From Devosia lacusdianchii (GTDB lineage Bacteria; Pseudomonadota; Alphaproteobacteria; Rhizobiales; Devosiaceae), in contig NZ_CP092483.1 in assembly GCF_022429625.1 (NCBI RefSeq), positions 1,674,001-1,738,000 of the forward strand: a stretch of 64,000 nt of DNA. The letters run 5' to 3'. The position numbers and the translations under genes are program-made. The notes beneath the pieces were generated by a model. That model was not told where the DNA came from. It saw nothing but the letters and a program-made list of their open reading frames with translations, and did not search any database. Position 1 is the first letter of the stretch. Each line of letters opens with the position of its first letter. This document shows, piece after piece, positions 26,213 through 36,845 of the stretch.

Positions 26213-27241
26213 CTAGGCGCCTCCCAGCACATCATTGGGAGCGCGGTCGGCGCCCCCGCAGGATTGGCGAACCACGAGGGAACAGGGCACGCGCCGCTCC
26301 ACATTGGCTTCGATCTCGCCGCGCGACATGGCGAGGACCATGAGCCCCGCCTGCCGCCCGAGTTCCTTGAGGTTCATGTCGACAGTGGTCAGCGGTGGCC
26401 GCGTCGCCTGCGCCACGATCTCCCAATTGTCGAACCCCACCACCGAAACATCGGTTGGCACGGCAACGCCGCGCTCACGCAAGGCATCGATGACACCGCG
26501 GGCGATCTGGTCGCTGCCGCAGGAAATACCGTCTGGCGCTACACCCTCGGCCCAAAGCTGGGCGACCGCCTCATGACCCCACTGCTCGGACCAGCGGCCG
26601 TGAAGCACACGCCCCGATTGCCCGATCGCCTCGCGATAGCCTTCCACGCGCGACCGGGCGGCAAGATGCGCCTCGGGCCCGGTGATGTGGGCGATCCGCT
26701 TGCGTCCGAGCTCATGCAGCCAGCGCGTGGCTTCGAACGACCCCCGGCGGTCATCGATGACCACATGCGCGTGGCCCGACGGGCTGGCCGTCAGCGCATA
26801 GACCACCGGCACATCCACATCCGCGAGATCGAGCGGAATGTGCAAATCGGCACGGCGCCCCGAAACGATGAGCCCATCCACCCGACGATCGAGTAGGGCA
26901 TCGACATGCACCCGCGCCCGCGCCGGGTCGTCGTCGATGGTCGACAGAAAAACCGAGATGCCCTGATCGACAAGCGCCTCCGAGATCCCCTTCATGACCG
27001 GGAAACTGAAGCGGCCATAGGTGTCGTCGGTCAGCAGCCCGATTGTGAAGCTGCGGTTCTTGGTCAGCGCCTTGGCCATCACATTCGGCCGGAACTTCAA
27101 CCGCTCGGCCACATCGACAATCGCCTTGCGCTTGTCATCCGAAAGCCGGCCGGTTCCGTTCAACGCATTCGAAACCGTCGCAATGCTGACCCCTGCTGCC
27201 TCTGCAACATCTTTGATGGTCACTCGGTCGGGTTTCTTCAT
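26213..27241 (-). CDS. LacI-family transcriptional regulator
   Basis: 342 residues if the ATG at 27241 is used (an ATG at 27256 adds five residues). The HTH is VTIKDVAEAAGVSIATVSNALNGTGRLSDDKR with the hinge helix RPNVMAKALTKN, followed by a periplasmic-binding-like sensor domain ending near the reading GISCGSDQIARGV and SVVGFDNWEIV. It is the promoter-proximal gene of the GH127 sugar operon and has a LacI-type operator 5-20 bp upstream, so it likely represses itself and responds to the imported sugar or a product. Confidence 0.88.
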   Translation of the reverse strand: MKKPDRVTIKDVAEAAGVSIATVSNALNGTGRLSDDKRKAIVDVAERLKFRPNVMAKALTKNRSFTIGLLTDDTYGRFSFPVMKGISEALVDQGISVFLSTIDDDPARARVHVDALLDRRVDGLIVSGRRADLHIPLDLADVDVPVVYALTASPSGHAHVVIDDRRGSFEATRWLHELGRKRIAHITGPEAHLAARSRVEGYREAIGQSGRVLHGRWSEQWGHEAVAQLWAEGVAPDGISCGSDQIARGVIDALRERGVAVPTDVSVVGFDNWEIVAQATRPPLTTVDMNLKELGRQAGLMVLAMSRGEIEANVERRVPCSLVVRQSCGGADRAPNDVLGGA

Positions 27242-27260
27242 GATTAAAGGGTTCATCAGT

Positions 27261-27282
27261 GATGATTAAGCGTTTAATCATC
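27261..27282. promoter_or_regulatory. LacI-type operator upstream of the GH127-locus regulator
   Basis: GATGATTAAGC and GTTTAATCATC form a 22 bp inverted repeat with the central CG of LacI-family operators (10 of 11 positions symmetric). It overlaps the region directly before the LacI start, so autoregulation is expected. It could also act on the gene at 27540 read the other way, though that gene has its own site. Confidence 0.6.
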
Positions 27283-27482
27283 GTGATACCTGCTTGTGCT
27301 TCGTGAGTCAATGCGGACAGGTTTAGCCCGAAGGGGAGTATGGTGCCGAGCCGCCTTGTGGACCACGGCTGGGTGACCAGAATGGTATGCTCTCAGTTAG
27401 CCCCCTCAATCGCGAGTAGGAGAGTCCAGTCCGCAAAGATCGGTACGCCGGGAGGCGTTATCCAAAGATTGTGCATACATGA

Positions 27483-27490
27483 TGTCGACA
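27483..27490. promoter_or_regulatory. TGTCGACA-core GntR-type site before the Ldh-family gene
   Basis: TGTCGACA inside ATGTCGACAAT, 50 bp before the start codon of the Ldh-family gene, with a wider GATTGT (27467-27472) and ACAATC (27488-27493) inverted repeat around it. It fits the T-N-G-T-N-A-C-N-A type of FadR/VanR regulators and resembles the sites at 35751, 38923 and 47484. Confidence 0.45.
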
Positions 27491-27539
27491 ATCATTGGCT
27501 CGTGTCGTATTCTGTCAGAGGGTATCCGGAGAAACTGCC

Positions 27540-28583
27540 ATGACATCTATCCACACGGAGCGTCGTGTTTCTCTGTCGGAGATCGAGGCGCTGGCCCGGG
27601 ATGTGCTGCTCGCCAGGGGTGTTTCATTTGCGCAGGCCGATGCGGTCGCGCGCAATGTGACCGCCGCTGAGGCCGATGAATGCCGGTCGCACGGCGTTTA
27701 TCGTCTGATTGGTTATGTGAGAGCCGTCGTGAGCGGCAAAGCTGATGGCCGGGCAGTCCCGAGCATGACGCAGGTGTCGCCAGCCATCATACGGGTCGAT
27801 GCGGGTCGCGGCTTTGCGCCGCTAGCCAATGAGATCGCGCGACCGGCCTTGGTGGCAGCTGCCCAATCGCTGGGCATTGCCGTGCTGGCAATCAACAACT
27901 GCTATCATAACTCAGCAATGTGGGTGGACCTCGAGCCGCTGGCCGATGCGGGCCTCGTATCGATCGGCATGACGGCAGGGCAGTGCACCGTGGCGCCGCA
28001 TGGCGGCAGCAAGCCCGTATTCGGCACCAATCCGTTTGCCTTTGGCTGGCCGCGGCCGGACGGGGCTCCTTTTGTGTTCGACTTTGCCACCAGCGCCGCG
28101 GCACGGGGTGAGATCGAGCTGCATCAGCGTGCCGGGAAATCCATCCCGTTGGGTTGGGCCGTCGATGCGGAGGGGCGACCCACCACCGACCCGGCTGTGG
28201 GCCTGGCTGGCGCCATGCTGCCGTTTGGTGGCCACAAGGGTACGGCGCTGGCGCTGATGATTGAACTGTTGGCTGGGCCGATGATCGGCGACCTGACCAG
28301 CCAAGAATCGTTTGCCGAGGATGAAGGAATGGGCAGTCCGCCTTTGGGAGGAGAGCTCATCATCGCCTTCGATCCGGTGCGCTTCCTGGGCGACGACTTT
28401 GCTGGCCACATGGCGCGCGCGGAGACACTGTTTTCCAGCATATCGGGCCAGGACGGCGTGCGCCTGCCAGGCGACCGCCGCCTCGAGGCCCGCGCGCAGT
28501 CCGTGCAAAACGGGGTGCTGGTGCCCGCCCGGCTACTTGAGGAATTGGAACTGCTTCGCGCCGGAGGCGGTGGTCGAGGGTAG
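27540..28583 (+). CDS. Ldh/malate dehydrogenase-like family oxidoreductase, probable delta1-pyrroline-2-carboxylate reductase
   Basis: 347 residues from the ATG at 27540 (CCGGAGAAA before it; a frame-extending ATG at 27495 has no family sequence). Features of the NAD(P)-dependent Ldh2/MDH2 family are clear: EADECRSHGVYRLIGYV with the catalytic His, INNCYHNSAMW, GTNPFAFGWP, DFATSAAARGEIE and GGHKGTALALMIELLAG. In hydroxyproline pathways, members of this family reduce the cyclic imino acid made by dehydratases to proline. A TGTCGACA-type site lies 50 bp upstream, shared with the rest of the island. Malate or ureidoglycolate activity cannot be excluded from sequence. Confidence 0.72.
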   Translation: MTSIHTERRVSLSEIEALARDVLLARGVSFAQADAVARNVTAAEADECRSHGVYRLIGYVRAVVSGKADGRAVPSMTQVSPAIIRVDAGRGFAPLANEIARPALVAAAQSLGIAVLAINNCYHNSAMWVDLEPLADAGLVSIGMTAGQCTVAPHGGSKPVFGTNPFAFGWPRPDGAPFVFDFATSAAARGEIELHQRAGKSIPLGWAVDAEGRPTTDPAVGLAGAMLPFGGHKGTALALMIELLAGPMIGDLTSQESFAEDEGMGSPPLGGELIIAFDPVRFLGDDFAGHMARAETLFSSISGQDGVRLPGDRRLEARAQSVQNGVLVPARLLEELELLRAGGGGRG

Positions 28584-28593
28584 GCCGCCCAGC

Positions 28594-29895
28594 TCAGCGC
28601 ACGGGACCGCCACGTTCCGAGACCATGCTGAGCAGTCGCTTAAAGACGTTGGCGCTTTGGCGGATGCCGTCATGCTCGAACTCATTGGTGATCCAGTGCT
28701 CGAGGTTGCCGACCTTGGCCGCCGTTTCGAGCGACAGTCCAGCGTCGACATACATATCGTCATGATAGATCACGGCGGCGACCGGAATGTCGTTGGCGGC
28801 CAGCCGGGGCAGATCATAGAGCGGGCTGTGTTCGACGCGCTGCGCCAGAGCGTCGGCGCCGGCTTTGAACGGTCGAAGCGAGCGAATGTCATCGAGCATC
28901 CAGGGGAACATCATCTCGCCGGTGAACAGCAACGGGCGAGCGCTGGTGTCGAATTGCGGCAGCGTTTCGCGCACCCGCTGCGCCGCCCAGGCGGTCGCGC
29001 CGGGACCAGCGCCATAAATGCTCTCCTGCAACACCATGAACAGCGGGTTGCTATCATAGCTGGTTGCAGCCATCACCTGCGCGAGGAAATGATCCGAAAG
29101 CCGGTCACGGGCGGGTGTGGCGAAGGCCTCGTCGATGAGCCAGTGGACATTCTCGAATCCCGGTGCCATGCCGAAATCAATGCCGACGGTCTGCAGTCGA
29201 CGGACGGTGAGCTGGTCGCCATCGGGCAGGCGGACATCGTTGCTGTCGATGAAATCGGCAAGTGCCCCTACCGCCGTGATATCGTCGGGATAGCGTTGGT
29301 AATAGCGCCGGTTCTTGGCTTCGACGCGAGGGTAGGTCAGGCGATAAACCGCATCAGCTGAAGGCGTGATGCTGGCGAGACCACCCGCGACATAGCAGGC
29401 GCTCAGTCCTTCGGGTGCCTGGCTCAGATAGGTCATGGTCAGGAAGCCGCCATAGCTCTGGCCAAGCGTTTGCCAGCGCACGCCGTCGAACACGGTTTTG
29501 CGCAGGTGCTCGAAGTCGGCGATGATGGAATCGGCGCGGAAGTGGGCAAGATAGTCTCCTGCCGCCTGCGGATCATTGAAGCCGGCCATGGTGGCGGCGT
29601 CGACGGGCGTGCTGCGACCGGTGCCGCGTTGATCAGGCAGAATGACGCGATGCGTCTTGAGCGCTTCGTTCAACCAGGCTGGGCTTGACGTCGTCGGGCG
29701 CGGCGACTTGCCGCCCGGGCCGCCCTGCAGGAAGACCAGCAGCGGCAGCTTTTCGTCCTTCTTGGTCGGATCGACGACTTCACGCGCGAACAGCTTGATG
29801 CTGGGTCCGCCATTGCCGCCAAACCAATCCAGCGGCACGTCGATCAGGTGGTCGCGGATATGCCGCCCGGGAATGGTGTATTGCGAGATGAGCAT
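28594..29895 (-). CDS. Prolyl aminopeptidase-like alpha/beta hydrolase (S33)
   Basis: 433 residues. The oxyanion motif FLQGGPGGKSPRP, the DQRGTGRSTPV block and the nucleophile elbow GQSYGGFLTMTYL are characteristic of proline iminopeptidases. The family removes N-terminal proline from peptides in the cytoplasm. It is the last gene of a dipeptide ABC operon, 9 bp after the permease gene, so it should act on the peptides imported by it. With the Xaa-Pro aminopeptidase at 38976 it could release proline and hydroxyproline. It is convergent with the Ldh-family gene (10 bp apart). Confidence 0.85.
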   Translation of the reverse strand: MLISQYTIPGRHIRDHLIDVPLDWFGGNGGPSIKLFAREVVDPTKKDEKLPLLVFLQGGPGGKSPRPTTSSPAWLNEALKTHRVILPDQRGTGRSTPVDAATMAGFNDPQAAGDYLAHFRADSIIADFEHLRKTVFDGVRWQTLGQSYGGFLTMTYLSQAPEGLSACYVAGGLASITPSADAVYRLTYPRVEAKNRRYYQRYPDDITAVGALADFIDSNDVRLPDGDQLTVRRLQTVGIDFGMAPGFENVHWLIDEAFATPARDRLSDHFLAQVMAATSYDSNPLFMVLQESIYGAGPGATAWAAQRVRETLPQFDTSARPLLFTGEMMFPWMLDDIRSLRPFKAGADALAQRVEHSPLYDLPRLAANDIPVAAVIYHDDMYVDAGLSLETAAKVGNLEHWITNEFEHDGIRQSANVFKRLLSMVSERGGPVR

Positions 29896-29904
29896 GTGGT
29901 TTTC

Positions 29905-30858
29905 CTAGCGGACGCGCGGGTCGAGCAGCACGTATAAGATGTCGACTATGATGTTGGACAGCACGATGAAGAAGCCGCCCAGCAGCACCACGCCGATGAT
30001 GATCGGCCGGTCCTGGTTGTTGACCGCCTGCACTGCCAGCGCGCCGACGCCTTGCAAGCCATAGACCTGTTCGATGACGATCGCGCCGCCGAGCAGTAGG
30101 GCGATATCCGCGCCCAGTTGCGTCACCAGCGGCGTCAAAGTCGCCCGCAGGCCGTGCTTGAACACCACCTTCTGTTCGGAGAGACCCTTGGCGCGGGCGG
30201 TGCGGATATAATCCTCTCCCATCACCTCCAGCATCTGCCCGCGGGTCAGGCGCGCATAGACCGCCGCCGTGGTCAGCGCCAGCGTCGCCCAGGGCAGCGC
30301 CATATGCCAGGCCCAGACGGCCGGATTGGGCAGGAAGGGTTTGAAGCCACCGGCCGGGAACAGCGTGAATCCGGCTTGCCGCGGCAGGAAATAGAAGACG
30401 TATAGCGACATCATGCCGAGCACGAAGGTCGGAAAGCTCAGCCCGATCAGGATGAAACCCTGTCCCAGCCGGTCGCGGAAGCCGCCGGGATGGCGCGCCG
30501 ACATGATGCCGATGGGGATGCCCACGGCCAGCCACAGGATGACACCACCGGCCACCAGCGACAGCGTCGCGGGCAGGCGATTGGCGATCAGCGAGATGAC
30601 AGGCTGCTGGTTGCGATAGGAAAAGCCCAGGTCGCCCTGCACGGCTTTGCCAATAAAGCTCAGATATTGCTCATGGATCGGCCGGTCGAGCCCCAGATTG
30701 CTGCGGATCTGAATCAGTTGCGCCTCGGTGGCCTTGTCCCCGGCCACCATGCGCGCCGGATCGCCGGGCGCGACGAAGAACAGGAAGAACACGAAGGTGC
30801 TGAGCGCCAGCAGGATCAGCGCCGCAAAGCCAAGGCGGCCGGCGAGAAAGCGGATCAT
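29905..30858 (-). CDS. Peptide ABC transporter permease (DppB type)
   Basis: 317 residues from the ATG at 30858, which overlaps the stop of the next upstream gene (ATGA). The open frame continues upstream but that part is the shadow of the neighbour. Typical text is FFLFFVAPGDPARMVAGDKATEAQ, LTRGQMLEVMGEDYIRTARAKGL (EAA-like loop) and the end VDILYVLLDPRVR, as in DppB/OppB. Six membrane segments. It pairs with the DppC-type subunit. Confidence 0.9.
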   Translation of the reverse strand: MIRFLAGRLGFAALILLALSTFVFFLFFVAPGDPARMVAGDKATEAQLIQIRSNLGLDRPIHEQYLSFIGKAVQGDLGFSYRNQQPVISLIANRLPATLSLVAGGVILWLAVGIPIGIMSARHPGGFRDRLGQGFILIGLSFPTFVLGMMSLYVFYFLPRQAGFTLFPAGGFKPFLPNPAVWAWHMALPWATLALTTAAVYARLTRGQMLEVMGEDYIRTARAKGLSEQKVVFKHGLRATLTPLVTQLGADIALLLGGAIVIEQVYGLQGVGALAVQAVNNQDRPIIIGVVLLGGFFIVLSNIIVDILYVLLDPRVR

Positions 30859-31795
30859 GGTTTGGCTCCTTCCGGCTTGCGGCGGCGGATCGGGCGAGCC
30901 TTGGGATCGAGGGCGTCGCGCAGTCCGTCGCCCAGGATGTTGAACGACAGGGTCGTGAACAACAGCGCCAGTCCGGGGAACAGCACCAGCCACCAGGCCA
31001 CCAGGTAGATCGAATTGGCGCCCGCATCGGCCAGCATCCCGCCCCAGCTCGGCGCTGGCGGCACGATGCCGAGGCCGAGGAAGGACAGGGTCGCCTCGAA
31101 GACGATCGAGCCCGGGATCATCATGGTGGTGTAGACGATGATCGGCACGCTGAGATTGGGCAGGATGTCGATGACCATGATCGATAGCGGCCCCGCGCCC
31201 AGCGAGCGGCTGGCCTGCACGAATTCGCGTTCGCGCAATGACTTGACCTGCCCGCGAATGACGCGGCCCATCGTGGTCCAGCTGAAGAACACAATGACGC
31301 CAATGCTGAGCGACAGGCTGGGCCCGAGCACCGAGACTAGTGCCAGCGCGCAGAGCAGGAAGGGCACGCTCATGATCAAATCCATGGTGCGGCTGAGCAC
31401 GGTATCCACCCAGCCGCCGAAGAACCCGGCCAACATGCCGACGGTGATGCCGATCAGCGCGGCGAGCAGTGAGGCGACGACGCCCACCAGCAGCGAGACG
31501 CGTGCGCCATAGGCCAGCCGGACCAGCACGTCGCGGCCCAACTGGTCGGTGCCGAGAATGAACTCGCCATTGGGCGCGACCGGCAGGCCCGATGGCGAGA
31601 GGCCGCTGTCGCGGAATTGTTCGATGGGCGAATGGCCGATCCAGGCTTCTACCCATGGGGCGATGGCGGCAAAGATCACCAAAAGCACGATGAAGATGAA
31701 GGCCACGAGACTCGCCCGGTCGCGGATCAGGCGGCGCAGGGTGAGGTCGAACGAGCCACGCTGAACGACGGCAGGCGGGGCGGCGGCTGGCGCGC

Positions 31796-31799
<4 letters not shown>
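30855..31799 (-). CDS. Peptide ABC transporter permease (DppC type)
   Basis: 314 residues with the DppC-type layout: a cytoplasmic N-terminus, first span near residues 30-55, GTDQLGRDVLVRLAYGARVSL, and the EAA segment around REREFVQASRSLGAGPLSIM. The C-terminus reads FNILGDGLRDALDPKAR, typical of the family. Start overlaps the stop of the fused ATPase gene. Confidence 0.9.
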
Positions 31800-33679
<1,880 letters not shown>

Positions 33680-33716
33680 TTGGGTGGAGCGCTATCTTGC
33701 CACTCCACCAGACGGT

Positions 33717-33814
33717 ACCTCCCCCTTGATGGGGGAGGCTAGGAGGGGGTGACGGGAGCCCGATATTCGGGCTAGCCACCCCCACCCTTATCCCTTCCCA
33801 CAAGGGGAGGGTGT
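33717..33814. repeat. Palindromic intergenic repeat (CCTCCCCCTTGATGGGGGAGG type)
   Basis: About 98 bp of stem-forming sequence between the ATPase and binding-protein genes. It contains a CCTCCCCCTTGATGGGGGAG hairpin, a GAGCCCGATATTCGGGCT stem and a terminal CCCTTCCCACAAGGGGAGGG stem. The form recalls short palindromic repeats dispersed in alphaproteobacterial intergenic regions. Position after the binding-protein gene suggests mRNA 3' end stabilisation. Confidence 0.65.
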
Positions 33815-33833
33815 CGACTGGGACATCGGTCCG

Positions 33834-35579
33834 TTAGCGCTGCAGCCAGACATTGGTCCAGTCGCCCTGGACGCCGATGGAGTAGGGCTGAAAGTTCTGC
33901 ACGGCGGCGCCGTGATAGAGCACGATCAGGTTGGCGATCAGCGGCACGACGGGCGCGTCGGCCATGACTAGCTCGTCGACCTGGCCCCACAGGTTGCCGA
34001 CTTCTTCGGCCGTCGGCGCATTGATGGCCTGGTCAGCCAGCTCATTGGCCGCGTCATTGTTGTAGTCGGTGTAATTGTAGGTCTGGTGGGTGCCGTTGAA
34101 GGTGAATTGCGGCTGGAACACCGAGCGGGCAGCACCACCGGCCCAGTCAGGAGTCCAGCCCACGGGCGCAATGTCCCAGGTGCCGTCCTTGGTGTTGACC
34201 GGATTGGTCATGAACTTGGAATAGTAGTCGGCGGGCGCCACTGGAGTCAGTTCCAGCGTGATGCCGGCTGCGGCCATCGAGGCCTGGATCGTCTGGGCGA
34301 TGGTCGGTTCGATGCCCTTGTTACGATAGGGCATTTTGAGGGTAATGCCATCGGGGTAACCGGCTTCGGCGAGCAACGCCTTGGCCTTCTCGATATCGCC
34401 CTTGTCGCCTTCCGACGGGTAGAGATTGAACTCGTGATAGCCGAGCACGCCAACACCGAAAATGCCATGGACCGGCTTGGCAATTTCGGGGCCACCCTGC
34501 TGCTGCACCACGGCCGCCTTGTCGACGGCATAGTTCAGCGCCTGGCGCACGCGGATATCCCGCAGGGCGCCATTGTTGTTGTCCGAGACGGTGTTGATGA
34601 AGATGAAGTTGGTATTGCCCGATGACACGGTCACCAGCTTCTCGTCGCCCTGCGCCTTGAGCAGTTGCAGCACGGCAGGCGGGATGGTGACGTCATAGGT
34701 CATATCGCCGTCGCCGGATTGCAATTGCTGCATGATGGCGTCGACCGGCAGTCCGAAGGTCAGCTGGATTTCATCGACATAGGCTTTGCGCAGCGGATCG
34801 GTATCCGCCGACCAGGCCGGGTTACGCACGAGCTGCAGCGAACTGTCAGGCGTATAGGCGGCTGGCGTATAGGGACCGCTCGCGATGAAGTTGCTGCGGT
34901 AATCGGGGCTATCGGGCAGATAGTCGAGCACTTCCACCGGCGCTGGAGCCGAGGCCGGCAGCGACAGCATGAAGATGAAGTCGCCGGCGCGCTGGGTCAG
35001 CTTGATGATGATGGTTTCATCGTCGGGTGTTTCGATCCCGGTGATGTCATTGCTTTCGATATAGGCCTTCATGGCTTCGACCGTCGGCTCCACGGCGGCG
35101 AAGCCTTCGCAGAAGGCAGCAAGGCCTGCGACGAGATCGGTAAAGTAGGTGAGCGAGGCCGAGCCGAGCGCCGGATTGCACATGCGCTTGACGCCACGCT
35201 CGAAGTCGACCGAGGTGATCTGCCGTGGGCCCGTTGGCGTATTCCAGTTGGCGCCCTGGCGCAGCTTGAAGGTGTAGGTCAGGCCGTCGTCGGTCGGCTG
35301 CGGCACTTCGGTGGCAAGGTCGCCGGCCGGGGTGACGCGCACCAGTTCATCGGTCGAAGCGGCGTAGGAAATGAGCTGCCGCGTGGTCGCGCGCAGGAAA
35401 TTGTTGGTCGTCACCAGCGCCGCCGATGTCGGGTCAAAGTGGTCGAGATCCTCGGTGCCCAGAATGCGCAGCGTGCCGCCGGGCTGCCCTTCCTGCGCAG
35501 AAACCGTGGGAATACCGGCCAGCGCGGTCGTGGCAACCAGCGCGCCTGCAAAGGCGAATTTTTGGATTTTCCTGATCAT
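33834..35579 (-). CDS. Peptide ABC transporter substrate-binding protein (SBP family 5)
   Basis: 581 residues from the ATG at 35579, with GGAGGG before it and a signal peptide ending near VSA|QEGQPGGTL. The mature part is a DppA/OppA-like family 5 protein: GGTLRILGTEDLDHFDPTSA, VDFERGVKRMCNP, FIFINTVSDNNNGALRDIRVRQ-type central region (shown by position about 330-350) and GWTPDWAGGA. It would bind di- or oligopeptides in the periplasm. First gene of the peptide operon, reading away from the DapA-family gene, with GntR-type palindromes between them. Proline-rich peptides are a likely ligand by context. Confidence 0.88.
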   Translation of the reverse strand: MIRKIQKFAFAGALVATTALAGIPTVSAQEGQPGGTLRILGTEDLDHFDPTSAALVTTNNFLRATTRQLISYAASTDELVRVTPAGDLATEVPQPTDDGLTYTFKLRQGANWNTPTGPRQITSVDFERGVKRMCNPALGSASLTYFTDLVAGLAAFCEGFAAVEPTVEAMKAYIESNDITGIETPDDETIIIKLTQRAGDFIFMLSLPASAPAPVEVLDYLPDSPDYRSNFIASGPYTPAAYTPDSSLQLVRNPAWSADTDPLRKAYVDEIQLTFGLPVDAIMQQLQSGDGDMTYDVTIPPAVLQLLKAQGDEKLVTVSSGNTNFIFINTVSDNNNGALRDIRVRQALNYAVDKAAVVQQQGGPEIAKPVHGIFGVGVLGYHEFNLYPSEGDKGDIEKAKALLAEAGYPDGITLKMPYRNKGIEPTIAQTIQASMAAAGITLELTPVAPADYYSKFMTNPVNTKDGTWDIAPVGWTPDWAGGAARSVFQPQFTFNGTHQTYNYTDYNNDAANELADQAINAPTAEEVGNLWGQVDELVMADAPVVPLIANLIVLYHGAAVQNFQPYSIGVQGDWTNVWLQR

Positions 35580-35661
35580 GAACGCTCCCTCCGAGCAAAT
35601 GCTGTCTCGTCGTTCCAGCCGCTTAACTGCGGTCGAGGTCGCATTGACACAAAACAAATCC

Positions 35662-35700
35662 TTGCTGTCAACAAGTTTGTCGCCAGTTTGGCGACAGCAA
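35662..35700. promoter_or_regulatory. Nested inverted repeats in the divergent peptide-ABC / DapA promoter region
   Basis: TGTCGCCA and TGGCGACA form a perfect 8 bp inverted repeat with a 3 bp spacer (35678-35696). An outer pair, TTGCTGTC (35662-35669) and GACAGCAA (35693-35700), is also perfectly inverted and shares bases with the inner right arm. The half-site resembles the TGTCGACA motif nearby. Probably operator DNA for a GntR-type regulator. Confidence 0.45.
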
Positions 35701-35750
35701 TTTGGCCTAGTACGCCGATGCAAGTCGCGACAGGGGAAGGGTGGATTTTC

Positions 35751-35760
35751 TTGTCGACAA
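35751..35760. promoter_or_regulatory. TTGTCGACAA GntR-type operator
   Basis: A perfect 10 bp palindrome, 68 bp before the DapA-family start codon and 170 bp before the divergent peptide-binding-protein gene. It matches the FadR-family consensus T-N-G-T-N-A-C-N-A and recurs (as the same core) at 27483, 38923 and 47484, each at a promoter of the same island. Confidence 0.55.
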
Positions 35761-35827
35761 ACTAAATACAAGAAGCTAGACGTATTGCCCAACACACCAG
35801 ATACGCCATGCGGCCACGGAGAATTTT

Positions 35828-36742
35828 ATGAACAAGAGCGACTTCAAGGGCGTCCTCCCAGCGATCACCACCAAGATGACGGCGGACCAGGAAGTAGACT
35901 TCGCCGGGGTGCGGGCCGACGTTGCCTTTCAGATCGAGGCGGGTGTCGATGGCATCATCGTCTGCGGGTCGTTGGGCGAGGCGTCGAGCCTCGTCGCGAC
36001 CGAAAAGCTGGCCATCGCCAAAGCCGCCATCGAGGAAGCCGCTGGCCGCGTGCCGGTGCTGCTGACCATTGCAGAAGACTCTACCCGTGCCGGCGCCGCG
36101 CTGGCCGCCGAAGCCGAAAAGATCGGCGTCAAAGGGCTGATGGTGCTGCCGGCCATGCGCTATCTCGCCGACGACCGCGAAGTGGTGGCCCACTATCGCG
36201 CTATCGCCGCGGCGTCGAGCCTGCCGATCATCGTCTACAATAACCCGTTGGCCTATGGCATCGACATCAGCGAGGCCATGCTCAAGGAAATGGCCGACGA
36301 GCCGAAGTTCGTGGCGATCAAGGAATCCACCGGCGACACGCGCCGCATCAACGAGACTATCAAGGCATTGGGCGATCGCTACCAGCTACTGACCGGCGTC
36401 GACGACCTGGCGCTCGAGAGCCTGATCCTGGGTTGCCAGGGCTGGATCGCCGGTCTCGTGGTGGCTTTCCCCAAGGAAACCGTGGCGATCTACAAGCTGG
36501 TGCAGCAGGGTCGCATTCCCGAAGCGCTGGAAATCTACCGCTGGTTCCTGCCGCTGCTGCACCTCGATATCGGGGCGAAATTCGTCCACAACATCAAGTT
36601 CGCCGAGCACATCGTCCGCGGCACCTCGCCGGTCATGCGCGCGCCGCGGCTTGAATTGGTCGGCGCCGAAGCCGCCCATATCCGTGCAGTCGTTGAGGAA
36701 GGGCTGAAGAACCGCCCCGACCTGGCCAAGTACGGCTTCTAG
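35828..36742 (+). CDS. DapA/DHDPS-family enzyme, probable pyrroline-4-hydroxy-2-carboxylate deaminase
   Basis: 304 residues with the class I aldolase features of the family: CGSLGEASSL (carboxylate loop), YNNPLAYG with the catalytic Tyr137, and the Schiff-base Lys165 in FVAIKESTGD. In D-hydroxyproline catabolism, a DapA-like deaminase converts delta1-pyrroline-4-hydroxy-2-carboxylate to alpha-ketoglutaric semialdehyde. A DapA-family dehydratase also makes the same semialdehyde from L-arabinose in the non-phosphorylative route, so both are reasonable here. The neighbouring D-amino-acid-type dehydrogenase favours the deaminase. True lysine-pathway DapA is less likely given the context. Confidence 0.8.
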   Translation: MNKSDFKGVLPAITTKMTADQEVDFAGVRADVAFQIEAGVDGIIVCGSLGEASSLVATEKLAIAKAAIEEAAGRVPVLLTIAEDSTRAGAALAAEAEKIGVKGLMVLPAMRYLADDREVVAHYRAIAAASSLPIIVYNNPLAYGIDISEAMLKEMADEPKFVAIKESTGDTRRINETIKALGDRYQLLTGVDDLALESLILGCQGWIAGLVVAFPKETVAIYKLVQQGRIPEALEIYRWFLPLLHLDIGAKFVHNIKFAEHIVRGTSPVMRAPRLELVGAEAAHIRAVVEEGLKNRPDLAKYGF

Positions 36743-36773
36743 GCCGACCGAGGGCCACTCTCAGAACGACGGG

Positions 36774-36811
36774 GTCATCCCGGCGAAGGCCCCGGCCTTT
36801 GCCGGGATGAC
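36774..36811. repeat. Palindromic repeat (GTCATCCCGGC type) between convergent genes
   Basis: GTCATCCCGGC and GCCGGGATGAC form an inverted repeat with inner AGGCC/GGCCT pairing, giving a hairpin about 38 bp long. It sits between the convergent DapA-family and dehydrogenase genes, so it may act as a two-way terminator. The sequence type is widespread in alphaproteobacterial intergenic DNA. Confidence 0.65.
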
Positions 36812-36845
36812 ATCGTGCTGGGGGATGCCGCTTCGCCTGTCCAGA

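Noticed and set aside
26377..26384. TGTCGACA inside the first LacI gene as another GntR site
   Set aside because: It is inside coding sequence without further symmetry and is expected by chance at about this frequency.
35828..36742. Lysine-pathway dihydrodipicolinate synthase
   Set aside because: Family residues fit, but the divergent peptide importer, GntR sites and convergent D-amino acid dehydrogenase point to a catabolic DapA-family enzyme.
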